A stretch of 36,896 bases of DNA from Ascoidea tarda (nom. inval.) (taxonomy: Eukaryota; Ascomycota; Saccharomycetes; Ascoideales; Ascoideaceae): NCBI GenBank assembly GCA_030560485.1, contig JAKTTS010000101.1, forward strand, positions 1 to 36,896. The letters are read 5' to 3'. The notes below the pieces were generated by a model. It searched no databases, was not told the DNA's origin, and saw only the letters and a list, made by a program, of their open reading frames with translations. Position numbers and translations under genes: made by a program. Below are positions 9,899-19,645 of this stretch, piece by piece (positions within the stretch are counted from its first letter, which is position 1; each line of letters begins with the position of its first letter).

Positions 9899-10124
9899 TA
9901 GATTTCTTTTTCTTTTTCTTTTTCTTTCTCTTTTATAGCTATCATTAATCCTCTGTCATTTTTCTAGAATATTTTTTTTTTGCTCATTTTTTTGGAGTCA
10001 TTTTAACATTCTTATAAACTGATATAGTTAAATATATTGATATATTCTAATTTGTTTTAGTATACTGTGTATCGCTCATTATTGTTATTATTTCAATTTA
10101 AATAGGGTCTGTCTGTCTGTCTGT
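9899..10124. other. Convergent 3' region of YHM2 and JHD1, with TTTTTC and GTCT repeats
   Basis: This short convergent intergenic region has a (TCTTTT)n run just after the YHM2 stop. A GTCT tetranucleotide repeat (four units plus, 10107-10124) directly abuts the JHD1 stop codon. TATA-like stretches near 10020-10060 probably serve 3'-end formation for both genes. Confidence 0.55.
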
Positions 10125-11747
10125 TTATTGTTTATTTTTTAAATCATCTTGTAATAGATTTAAAACTTTATTTCGAAAATCATTCAAAAAATTTGATGGA
10201 CTATTAATTAACTTTCTGGGAATGTTTTCTTTACTAATTTTTTTAGTTCTGTTCGGAATTGATTTATTTTTAATGAATTGAAGTTCATTTTTGAGATAAT
10301 CATATAAGGTAAATAACTTTATTTTTTCTCTTTCATCTAGTTTTAAAATTTTATTAATATTATTTAAATAATAATACGATATTAACCATAAAGTCATTTT
10401 AAAGTTTGGAAATTGAAATTTTTTAGGAACTTTTGTTACATTTTCAATTTCTTCGACTTTAATTTCTTGATCTAAATTAAATAAAGTTAAAAAGTTACCA
10501 CCAATAATTAACGATTTTTCTGGGGTGTAAACAGCATGAATCCAACCCGAGGGGATTATCATAAAGTCTCCTTCATTTAGTATAACTTTAAAACCATTTC
10601 CTGGATTTGAATATAGATTATGATTATTATGATGATTATGATTATGATAAATTCTCTTTTTTTCTTCAATATAATCAGGAAAAAAAATGCTATTTTGATC
10701 ATCTTTTAAACTCCATTCTTTATATAATCGATAATTTTCATCAGTTGGTGGAAACATTAAAAATATTTTTTTCCCCTTTACGATATTATAAAAAACAGAC
10801 GTGCCACCAAAATCAATATGGAAGTCAGTATAGGAATTCTTTAAACTCATTAAGCAATATTTGATCACTTTTGGTCTTTTTACATTAAATTCACTTGAAT
10901 TAATCAATTCGTTTGAATCATTTTTAGAGTTATCTGAGTCATCCAGATTAAGAGTGGGCCAAGTTTTATCAATAATATCCAAGTCTGTAACAAATTCTGG
11001 TCTTTTGATAATTTTATTCAATTTTAAATTATGGGATATCTCTAAACTTATCACGTTTCGAATCTTATCAATATTTTCATCAAATTTCTGATAATAATCT
11101 TTCCATAAACCTAAATTCCAATTTTTGAGACTTTCTTGAGTTAAGCAATCCATTACCTCAACAGGCTGATCTTCTCCCATATAATTACAGATGTCATCAA
11201 TCGATAGGTTATCTGGTATACTTAAATTTTGAATACGAGCCCTGTCTTTTTTTAATACTACCACTGGTTTATCTAGTCCAGTTTTCATCGAAAATTCATA
11301 AGTTAACTCCTCCCCATCAATTGTATAGTATGGACGGTGATTGATCTGGGGATGATCTTCAGTGGTGTTGAAGTCCAAAAATTTTGAAATATGAGGATGA
11401 AGCTGATTGAAAAATGATCGTTCTCCCTGGTTGAAGGCAACATAATCAATCTTGAGCTTTTTCCTTGAAGACAATCTCTTGTAAAGAGTTGGACCAGATT
11501 TGGATACACATTTAAAACAGTGATATGATAACATTTTTTCAATGTCAGAAGTGGAAAGACTCAAGCAATCAGTGTGGTACCATTCTTTGCAAGCATCGCA
11601 CTGGAGCCAATCTGTTTTGTCTTTGACCTCAGATTCATCTGTGCAAAGAGAACATTTTTCAGCGTCGTCACTTTGATTTTTGCCTTTGTCATCATCATCA
11701 TCATTCTTCTCGTTGTCTGGATCGATGTTGTGTCTCTTTATCAACAT
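10125..11747 (-). CDS. JHD1: PHD + JmjC histone lysine demethylase Jhd1 (KDM2 family)
   Basis: This 540-residue protein has an N-terminal PHD finger (C32, C35, C50, C53, H58, C61, C77, C80, a full C4HC3 set) followed by a JmjC domain. The iron ligands H310 and D312 lie in FHIDFGGTSVFYNIVKGKK and H404 in GWIHAVYTP. The lysine of GKKIF is placed to bind 2-oxoglutarate, so the enzyme should be active. Jhd1 removes methyl groups from H3K36. A His/Asn-rich loop (about 368-378) sits inside the JmjC domain. The acidic N-terminus before the PHD finger is longer than in S. cerevisiae. An upstream ATG at 11776-11778 opens a short out-of-frame uORF overlapping the start, which could lower translation. 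The gene is divergent from RSM18. Confidence 0.92.
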   Translation of the reverse strand: MLIKRHNIDPDNEKNDDDDDKGKNQSDDAEKCSLCTDESEVKDKTDWLQCDACKEWYHTDCLSLSTSDIEKMLSYHCFKCVSKSGPTLYKRLSSRKKLKIDYVAFNQGERSFFNQLHPHISKFLDFNTTEDHPQINHRPYYTIDGEELTYEFSMKTGLDKPVVVLKKDRARIQNLSIPDNLSIDDICNYMGEDQPVEVMDCLTQESLKNWNLGLWKDYYQKFDENIDKIRNVISLEISHNLKLNKIIKRPEFVTDLDIIDKTWPTLNLDDSDNSKNDSNELINSSEFNVKRPKVIKYCLMSLKNSYTDFHIDFGGTSVFYNIVKGKKIFLMFPPTDENYRLYKEWSLKDDQNSIFFPDYIEEKKRIYHNHNHHNNHNLYSNPGNGFKVILNEGDFMIIPSGWIHAVYTPEKSLIIGGNFLTLFNLDQEIKVEEIENVTKVPKKFQFPNFKMTLWLISYYYLNNINKILKLDEREKIKLFTLYDYLKNELQFIKNKSIPNRTKKISKENIPRKLINSPSNFLNDFRNKVLNLLQDDLKNKQ

Positions 11748-12029
11748 TTGCTACTGAACCCAATGCAAGTGTTAACATGAAAAGGACAGTTTCCTTCGGC
11801 AGACCTCGTATTTCTCTACCACAAACACCACAAACACCACAAACAGCATTGAACCCAAATCACTCCCAAAAAGCCACTCCAAAAAGCCACTTCCGGTCAA
11901 AGCAGCGCAAAGGCACGTGATAAAACCGGTACTTCACTCGAAATTTTGTCTTTAGAAACAGCAAAAAGAGAAGAAACAGAAGCAAAGCTGTGATATCGAA
12001 GCAGACGCTGGAACCTGGAATATAACAAG
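11748..12029. promoter_or_regulatory. JHD1/RSM18 divergent promoter
   Basis: This 282-bp region is GC-richer than its flanks. It holds three perfect tandem ACCACAAAC units (11818-11844), two copies of CCAAAAAGCCACT (about 11866-11892) and a CACGTGA box at 11914-11920. CACGTG fits a Cbf1-type site for the mitochondrial ribosomal gene. The nonamer repeat has no assigned factor. Confidence 0.5.
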
Positions 12030-12646
12030 ATGCTCATGGTTGGTATTAAGAGATCTGCTTGCGTGCTACCTATGGGTGCTCGTTTTATTTCTTCAAGTAT
12101 GCTTTTTTGCTTTTCGGTTTTACTTTTTTGTTTTTGGATTGAACTAATACTGACTGTTTTCATCAATTTTTATTAGCTCCTGTTCAGAGAGATATGATCA
12201 ATACAGCTCTTACTCAAGAATTGGAGATCAGCAAAAGGAAAAAGGATTCGGGAAGAATAGATGCCAATTTCCACGCTGATTTTCGAGAAAAAACAGTTTA
12301 TGATCCATTTGATTTTTCTATGGCTAAACTAAAACTAATAAGAAAACTTCATAGAAGAAACGCGCCATCTGAAGAAGAGATTCCAAAAGAACACAGAAAT
12401 TATAAATCATTAAAAAAACAAAAGGATAAATTTATTCGCTACCAAATTGATCCATCAAAGTTAGTGTTGTTTCCAACCATTTTGGCCGAATATCTTTCTC
12501 CAACTGGCCAAATTAATCATCTCGATTCCTGTGTTGGCTTGTCTGCTAAATCTCATAAAAGATTAGTAAAAGCTATAAAAAGAGCAAGAAACTTGGGTAT
12601 TTTATCACCTATTGCTAGAGATCTTTATTTTAAACAATTGAATTAA
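12030..12646 (+). CDS. RSM18: Mitochondrial small-subunit ribosomal protein bS18m (Rsm18), spliced
   Basis: Exons 12030-12096 and 12177-12646 give 178 residues. Exon 1 supplies a basic, hydrophobic presequence (MLMVGIKRSACVLPMGARFISS), as expected for import into the matrix. Exon 2 carries the S18 fold: DPFDFSMAKLKLIRKLHRR, then FPTILAEYLSPTGQI, then GLSAKSHKRLVKAIKRARNLGILSP, the S18 signature. The phase matches exactly across the junction (A + CT). Without exon 1 the protein would start at an internal Met and lack a targeting signal. The protein belongs to the mitoribosomal small subunit. It is divergent from JHD1, with a CACGTG box between them. Confidence 0.9.
12097..12176 (+). other. RSM18 intron (80 nt)
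   Basis: The donor is GTATGC, the likely branch site TACTGAC at 12148-12154 (an ACTAAT overlaps it), and the acceptor TTAG ends at 12176. The branch-to-acceptor distance is about 23 nt. The intron separates the mitochondrial presequence from the ribosomal domain. Confidence 0.88.
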
Positions 12647-12951
12647 TTTCAAATGTGTTTTGTCATGTATTTTTCTACTTATTTTATATTTTATAAATAT
12701 GTAAATAATTGATTTTATTTTATTCTGATTTATTCTGCTTTGCAATGTTCAACTTGGTTCCATCTAGCTAATTTCTTTGTACAAAATTTTTCAATTGAAC
12801 AAATTAGAAAGAATAGTTATAAAATTTGAAAAAAAAATTAGTTTCTGAATTTGTAATCGCGATTTTAAAATTATATAATAAAAATGAAAATAAATTAATA
12901 AATAAAAATTTTAAAGGAAAGAAAAAAAAAATTATAAAATGATTATATTAC
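12647..12951. other. Convergent RSM18/COP1 3' region
   Basis: This is very AT-rich DNA of about 305 bp between two stop codons. It has TATA-like and poly-A/T stretches suited to 3'-end formation on both strands. No gene is seen. Confidence 0.5.
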
Positions 12952-15900
12952 CTAAGATATAATTAAATTTAACCCAGATGCAGGTGCTCCAATTTGACTT
13001 ATCTTAGTAATACTACATAATTTACCTTCTTCTGATGTTTGATATTTGGCCCCAACCAATGCTTCAGTAACAAAACGAGATCCTTTGTAAATTGGTACAA
13101 ATGATTTAGCGCAGATATCAAATTCAGTATATGGATCAAAATCAATTTCGATTGAGTCTTTTCCAATTTGATCTGCTTTATTTTTTATCTTTTTAGCTGT
13201 TTCAGCTCTTGCTCCACTACGAACAATTTTCAAAAATTCTCCGGCAAAATATGATGCTGATGAAAAATTCTTATTCTTAAAAGATTGGGTCATAGCAACC
13301 TGTAATGCATTTACTCTATGACTTGGATGCAATTTGACTTTAGTGAAATATGCTGCCAATTCAAGATTTCTTTTGACATTTTCTGGTGATGGCGCCAATG
13401 AACGACGTGCTAATTCAATAGACAATCCCAATATATACTCACGACAAAGATGTAAAAGATCAACACATTTGGTTTCCTCTTCTTTATCTGAAACTCCAAG
13501 AACAACTATTGTGTAAATTATTTCTCTAAATATTTCAATAGCATCTTTCAAATTATTAACTTTAAATAATCTGTATCCTTCCTGCACTTTCTTATCAAGA
13601 TTATCAAAACCAAAAATGAATGGTAATGGTTTTTCATCGCTACCTTCTTTTCTGATAAACGCATTAATTGGTGGTAACCCTTCATTGGCTGGTAAATATA
13701 ATTTGGAACATTGATAGACTTCCAAAAATCTTTTTCTTAAAGGTTCAAAGTTCACTATTCCTAATTGTCTGTTGAGCAATTGAGCAGCAGTATCAAATGA
13801 TCCAGCAGCAACATGTCCAGCTGCACATCTGGAATTACGTATCCATTGAGCAACTTCTGTTATTCCCGAAGCTTGAGAATCTTCAACATCATTAATGTCT
13901 TCACCAACATCACTGACTTCTAAGTTATCATCTCCCCAAGCGTCATCCTCGACTGCGACCTCATCTTCACCATAAATTTCTTCATCATAAATTTGTTTGT
14001 CATTAAATTGAGAAGCATCTTTAGTAGGAGAATTGTCAACATGTTCATCGAGTGATAAACCTTCCATTTGTCCCATAATGGCCTTTTCTAATAAAGATGT
14101 TGTAGATTGTTTCAATTGCCAGCTTTGAGTTCCATCTCTAATTGGAGTCAATATTGATGCCTGACCAATTTCATTTGGAAGGAAAATTTGGTCTGGTGAA
14201 ATAACTTCTTCACCTTCTTCTGCAGCTTGAATCTGTAATATTTCCTGAGATAAATTTTCTAACCCATTAGAAGTGGCAATAGCAAAAGCTAAAGCGTAAT
14301 TTCCTTGTTGTAAAAAGACTTTTGCTCTCTTTTCAGATGAATTTAAATAAATAGAATTTTGAATAAATGAAGAAATATTTTGTCGTCTTTGAGAAATGGC
14401 TTCCATCTTGACTAATTTATCTGAATCACCAGTAATAAGATAAAAGAATGATAACTTATCCATTAAAGTTAATTTCTGATAAACAAATTCAACAATTTTA
14501 ATATTTCCTTGTTGTAAAGCTTCATGGCCAAGGGTTTCCCAGGAAGTTTTTGAATCTAATTTTTTGGCTTCCTCGTAAGCAATATCTAAATTACCACATT
14601 CGATGGCAAGTTCAAATCTTGTCTCCAGATCTTCAACGAATTGCAAAGCAATTTCTGGGTATCCTTTTTTTTGCAAATAGGCAATAATATTTTGACCAAC
14701 TAAGTTTGATTTTTTAATAATTCTTAAAACTTCATTAAAGTTTTTGTTGACCAAGGCTTTTTTGAATCTATATTCAGTTGGATCAATTTTAATAACTTCA
14801 ACAGTACCAGCTCTAGTTAAGACATAACAACTAGATCCATGAATTTTAGTGATATAAACTGTATTATCCAAAGTTTTAATGATACCATTATCACCATTTA
14901 ATAAAGTGTATTTGATGTGGTTTAAAGTTGAGTACAATAAAACACCGGTGTCATCCCATGCAGCCGATTTAATTCTAATAGTTTCATGCATTGAGGTGAT
15001 TAATTGCAATTTTTTGTCAACAATGGTAATGGTATGCTTAGATAGTAAAGCGAGATATTGACCGTCTAGAGACCAAGATACGTATTTAACGTTATTGACC
15101 GAGATATAAGCGATTTGTTTCTTTTGTTGAACATTGTATAAAATAACAGCGTTTTTTTTAAGGATAAGAACCGAGCCTGCACCGCCATATACAACGTCGA
15201 TTATGCCATTATCATCAAATTTAATTGCTTTAGTGGTGGCGTTATTTAAGTCTTTAACTTCTAAGGTTGAGTTTTCTTTATTATAAACAACAAAACGATT
15301 TCTTGCAATAAAAACGGCAAAAGAGCCAGAACCTTGACGGATTTCACTTGGATCAGATAGTACTGAGCTTGATGGCAAGGAGACTAAAGCATATAAGGAG
15401 TTGTTATCTTCAAGACCAGTTGTTACTAAAATAGAACGTTCAGCAGGATTATAAGATAAAGTTCTGAAAACCGACCAAGGTTTGCCGATTTTTTTCAAAG
15501 ACAATAAAGGAGAGGAGCATTCGTTTCTATTGTAGTCATATAATTGAACTTGCTTATCTTTATTAATAAAGTACAACTGGTTTTGAGAAATTGAGTGAGC
15601 GGGTCTTTCTCTTTCTAATTTGAAAACCATGACACCGGAATCATGAGCAGTAGCAAATAAATTGATATTTGGGTGTGAAGAAATTAGCCAAAATCTATCT
15701 TTTTCTCTTTTAAATTGTTTGACAAGAGTTCTTTTATTTAAATCCCAAGTTCTTATGGTTTTATCTTCACCGACTGAGATAATTAGATCTTGAGTTGGAT
15801 GGAAGAGAGTGCAAGTGACATTGTTAGTATGACCTCTGCAAGTGTCTACTTCCCAGGCTTTTGTTTCAGACATTCTCCATAATTTAACAAGACGATCATC

Positions 15901-16832
15901 ACCACCGGAGACGATTAAAGGAAGAGTTGGATGAAAAGAAGCCCAATTTACACCTCTATCATGACCTTCAAGGACATATTTAACAACTACATCAGTGTTG
16001 CCAAAGATGTCTTGTTGTGGGACGCCTGAGTTCATACCTCTTATTACGAAAGGATCATCAAAGGATCTTGGAGCACCGGGAATGTTAATTGAGGAAGTCA
16101 TTGACATTGACATTGATAGAGCACCGCCAGATGGCGCTGAGTGTTTTTTACGTAAACCAGAAATATCCCAAACTCTAACAGTTTGATCCAAAGAGGCAGA
16201 CACGATTAGATCTTGATTTGGATGAAATTGAGCACTCATAACATAGTGGTTGTGACCTGTGATTACGCAAATTTCCTGTCTATTTATGAAATTCCAAACT
16301 CTGATGGTTTGATCATCGGAGCAAGATAAGATCCAGGGCAGTTCATTGTGGAAGCAGACAGATCTAACGTAGTCGAGATGACCATTTAAAGTGTACATGC
16401 ATTTTCTTGTTGTGAGGGACCAGATTTTGATTGTGTAGTCGTCACCACCCGAGACGAAAATTGGTTGAGTTGGATGAAAAGCAACTGATCTAACTGGACC
16501 ATCGTGCTCTTCAAAACGGTCGATTAGAGTGCCCATTCTGTAATCCCATAATTGAATAGTGGAAGAGTGAAGGGAGACTAGGATCCAAGGTCTTTTTGGG
16601 TGAAAAGCAACACATTTTGCACGAGAGGATTTTGATTCAAACTGTTAAGGAAAGATAGAAAGGAATTGGTTGTTAGTAATTGAAGAAGAATTGTGAAAAT
16701 GATTGTTGTAGTGAGAATTGATTCAATTGAAGTCATTATTTGATTTGATCTGAAAAAAAGAAAGAAAAAAAAAATGGGTGGAGTAAAAAAGTAGAAAAAA
16801 ATTGGAAAACGTACCTTAGTTAACATCTTCAT
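12952..16832 (-). CDS. COP1: Coatomer subunit alpha (alpha-COP), spliced
   Basis: Exon 1 (16832-16815) encodes only MKMLTK. Exon 2 (16641-12952) continues FESKSSRAKCVAFHPKRPW and so on, giving 1,235 residues (S. cerevisiae Cop1: 1,201). The N-terminal third is a WD40 propeller with repeats such as GHLDYVRSVCFH, SDDQTIRVWNF, GHNHYVMSAQFHP and SASLDQTVRVWDISGLRKKHSAP. A coatomer WD-associated alpha-solenoid follows, then an acidic linker (DEEIYGEDEVAVEDDAWGDD) and the C-terminal alpha-COP domain ending APASGLNLIIS. It is a subunit of the COPI coat in Golgi-to-ER retrograde transport, and its propeller binds KKXX cargo. Without exon 1 the frame would lack the first WD repeat's start. An in-frame CTG lies at 16339-16341 (ELPW). 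Confidence 0.96.
16642..16814 (-). other. COP1 intron (173 nt)
   Basis: On the minus strand the donor is GTACGT (from 16814), the branch site is a perfect TACTAAC (16678-16672) and the acceptor is ACAG ending at 16642. Exon 1 contains only six codons and ends in phase 0. The intron is A/T-rich with a T-rich stretch. Confidence 0.93.
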
Positions 16833-17164
16833 TTTGGAAGCAAGATGTGTGTGATATAAATGAAAATAGAATCCAAATTAAAAATAGAAAAAAAAATTAT
16901 AAGAATATAGTAATAAAGAAGAAATTGAGAGTTATGAATGAAAGAAAATTTCAATTAGCTATTGTTTTTAATTGTCTTAATTATTTTTATTATCCTTATT
17001 ATTTTTATTATCTTTATTGTCTTTATTATCTTTATTAAAATAATGTATTAAGATTTGGATAATGATCTTGATTTAAATCAAAGAGATCGCAAAATTAGAT
17101 GGAAATAAATTGATGGTTGTTATGATGGAAGTTGACAAGTAGTGAATAATAATCGTGTTCTTAA
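16833..17164 (-). promoter_or_regulatory. Probable ATG-free leader of COP1
   Basis: No ATG occurs on the minus strand for 332 nt upstream of the COP1 start. Imperfect TTATTTTTATTA repeats lie at about 16975-17035. A TATATAAT element at about 17185-17192 lies next to the G-rich block and could be the TATA box. Confidence 0.4.
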
Positions 17165-17192
17165 CATGTTGGGGTTACCCTGTGTATATAAT

Positions 17193-17217
17193 GGGGGTTG
17201 GGAGGGAGGGTTTGGGG
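17193..17217 (+). promoter_or_regulatory. G-quadruplex-forming motif upstream of COP1
   Basis: Five G-tracts of 3-5 G are separated by loops of 2, 1, 1 and 3 nt (17193-17217). This meets the standard G3+N1-7 quadruplex rule on the plus strand, which is the template strand for COP1. Another GGGGG lies near 17240. It is about 360 bp upstream of the COP1 start in very AT-rich surroundings, next to a TATATAAT. Confidence 0.6.
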
Positions 17218-17732
17218 TTGGTGAAATAGAGGTCGGAGATGGGGGTTGGAGAAAAAAGAGAATTGCAACAAAAGAAAGCTTAGAATGGGTAGCTGAAAAG
17301 AAAAACTTAGAATGGGCAGTTAAACTGATTATATAAAAAATAAAAGAAATGTAGAGCCTATGAAATGATAATGATAAACTTTTTAGACTTGTTAAAAATG
17401 TGAAATACATGAAGAGTAACGATGATTTGCATCAAAGTCAGTATAATTCGATATTGAAATTAAAGAAAAGAAGAATGGAAGTGGAAAACGTCTAGAACAT
17501 TTCAAGTAAAAGAAGAGAAATGTTACGATATTTTGAAAGTTGTTGAGTTGTAGTGACGGTAGAACCTTGATATAGTGTGATAACAAGATAATAAGAATAT
17601 GACAATATAAAGATATTGGAATTGAATGATAATCAGCATTGCGATAGAATGGCATTTTTGTTGCCTTAATTTATTTATAACAATACTGGTAACCAATATT
17701 AAATAGCGGTTTGATGATATGAATATAATAGA

Positions 17733-17972
17733 TTAGTACAAGATAATAGGCGATTGAGTGTTAAGCGGATTGGGATAACCAGATATTTGAGCTGGAGCGG
17801 TTTTAGAGTGATTGGAGCGTGTAGAATAATAATGAGAAGGATTGGAAGATTGGGTCTCGGGACGAAAAGAGATGAACATAGAATCGGCAGAACAGTGTTT
17901 AAAGAAATAGGATTTGATGGTGAGAGCACTTGAAATTACAGTCGAGATTGAAGAGTAGATAGAGGGAGACAT
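17733..17972 (-). CDS. Doubtful 79-residue ORF upstream of COP1
   Basis: An ATG-started frame of 79 residues is rich in Ser, Pro and Thr, with no domain I recognise (it includes SADSMFISFRPETQSSNP). Codons end mainly in C or T, as expected from the C/T bias of this strand. A second frame of 87 residues (17392-17655, minus) follows and is equally unconvincing. Either could be a small species-specific protein, but chance frames in skewed DNA are the simpler reading. Confidence 0.15.
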   Translation of the reverse strand: MSPSIYSSISTVISSALTIKSYFFKHCSADSMFISFRPETQSSNPSHYYSTRSNHSKTAPAQISGYPNPLNTQSPIILY

Positions 17973-18350
17973 TCAAAAATGGCCAAAGATGGGTTTCGAT
18001 CATTGATAGTTCTGTTTTAAATTGTTGCAATGGGTTAATTTCAAGAGAAATTTCATTAAATATCATTAAATTTCATTTAAATAAATTCAAATTGATTATG
18101 ATGATAAAATAAGATTGAAATGAGATAGAAATGAGATTGAAATGGGATAGAAATGTGATAGAAATGAAAGTAAAAAACTTGATATGATTTCTAATAATTT
18201 CATAATTGATAATTCAAAATCAAAAATCAAAAATCAAAAATCAAAAATCAAAAATTTAAAATTTAAAATTCTTAAACTCTAAAATTCTAAAATAAAAGGA
18301 AAAATTACAACCTTTTTTATGAATTCAAGTGAAATTTGTTGTTATTTGTA
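17973..18350. repeat. AT-rich spacer with short tandem repeats
   Basis: Degenerate 11-nt units (GA-A/T-GAAATG type) run from about 18105 to 18172. Five perfect CAAAAAT heptamers follow at 18221-18255, then ATTTAAA units. No gene is seen on either strand. Confidence 0.7.
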
Positions 18351-19645
18351 TCAACAAATCAAAATTCCTGAGACAACAGGAACAGCTAAGGAGAGAATTC
18401 CACTTTGGCAGTGATTTTGTGCAGATTTTAGAGTTAGAGGATAGCATAGTGCATCATAAGTAAATGCGGCTTTAGTAGGCAATTGCAAAGTCAAAAGGGC
18501 TCTAGCCCTTTTAAAAACGAAACACGTTGGTGGACAACTCGCAGTGGTCACAGCAACAAATATACCCAGATGCGGAGAGCTGCTTAGTTACGGCTGATCT
18601 GCAAGACAAAGCATGCCGCACTGTAGATACAGACAACTTCTAAATAAACCGCCATCCAAATACGGAGTGTGGAGCAACAACAGGCTAGCAGAATCTAAAT
18701 ATATCTGTAAAGACACACATACATGGTATATGTAAACATACATGTAAGCATACAGATAAGTATGCAGCTATAATACAGATAAACAGATATAAATAACAAC
18801 GCTCACGTCTGGGCAAGGCTGGGCAGAGCGAGCAGTAGAGCGAATAGCGTTTTTGGAAGCAGCAGGAGCAGCGCGGGCAAGAAAAAATGCAGGCTCTGCT
18901 GTTTTTGAACTCATGCGCTGAGTCCACTTCAGGTCATTCAGCTACCTTTCGGATAGCAAACTCTGCGCATTTGCTGAGCGTTTATGCTCTGGTTTTTAGA
19001 AGTTTTTCGCTGCTTTAGTGGAAATTCTATCTGTATTATCGGACCTAATCTGTATCTTTAAATTTCTTGAATCTGCTCCCTATGCTGAGCAGACAATCAG
19101 AAATAGGTATGGGTTCTGAAAACAGCTCAACAAACAACAAACAACACCGAACCTATTCGGTGTCCAATTGTAAGCTGGGGAGAGTTTGCGTGCCAGTTGC
19201 CAAATCACTGCCATCTATTTCCAATAAGACGTCGAGACGAGCACCATTTGGACGTGGTTATCTGATCCAGAAGGGAACAATGCAGTTCTGCCTCTGCTCA
19301 CGAAATAACATGTTGTGGACAAGATCAACTTCCAACAGCACCTGCCCAGCTCACTGCCGACATACAACTCTTGTAATTGTTAGCTCAGGCCCTCAGGTCC
19401 TACACTTGTGAGTATCACCAGAATATCCACCTCGCTCCATCTCGCACGAATTCCGTCCACCTTCCAAGCACTGCGTTCTGGCAAATCACAGCCCCGTGCA
19501 ACCGGGCGGTCATGTTGCGTTGTGTCCGCACCCACGCGCTTTTAGCGCCATTCCCACGCACCCGCACCCTGTGCAAACGGGCCCCGATGCACACATACGA
19601 AAATGAGCCTTCTGTTGTCGCTGTTTTGCATTTTAACCTCACATG
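18351..19645. promoter_or_regulatory. GC-richer region upstream of UTR2
   Basis: About 1.3 kb has a much higher GC content than the flanks. A perfect GCGCT-TTT-AGCGC inverted repeat lies at 19536-19548, overlapping an ACGCG (MCB-like) core. CCCACGC repeats lie around 19530-19565. GAAGCAGCAGGAGCAGC-like repeats lie near 18860. Frames of 80-114 codons cross it on both strands, but they overlap each other, are rich in rare codons and resemble no protein. I read it as the promoter or upstream regulatory region of UTR2. Confidence 0.4.
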
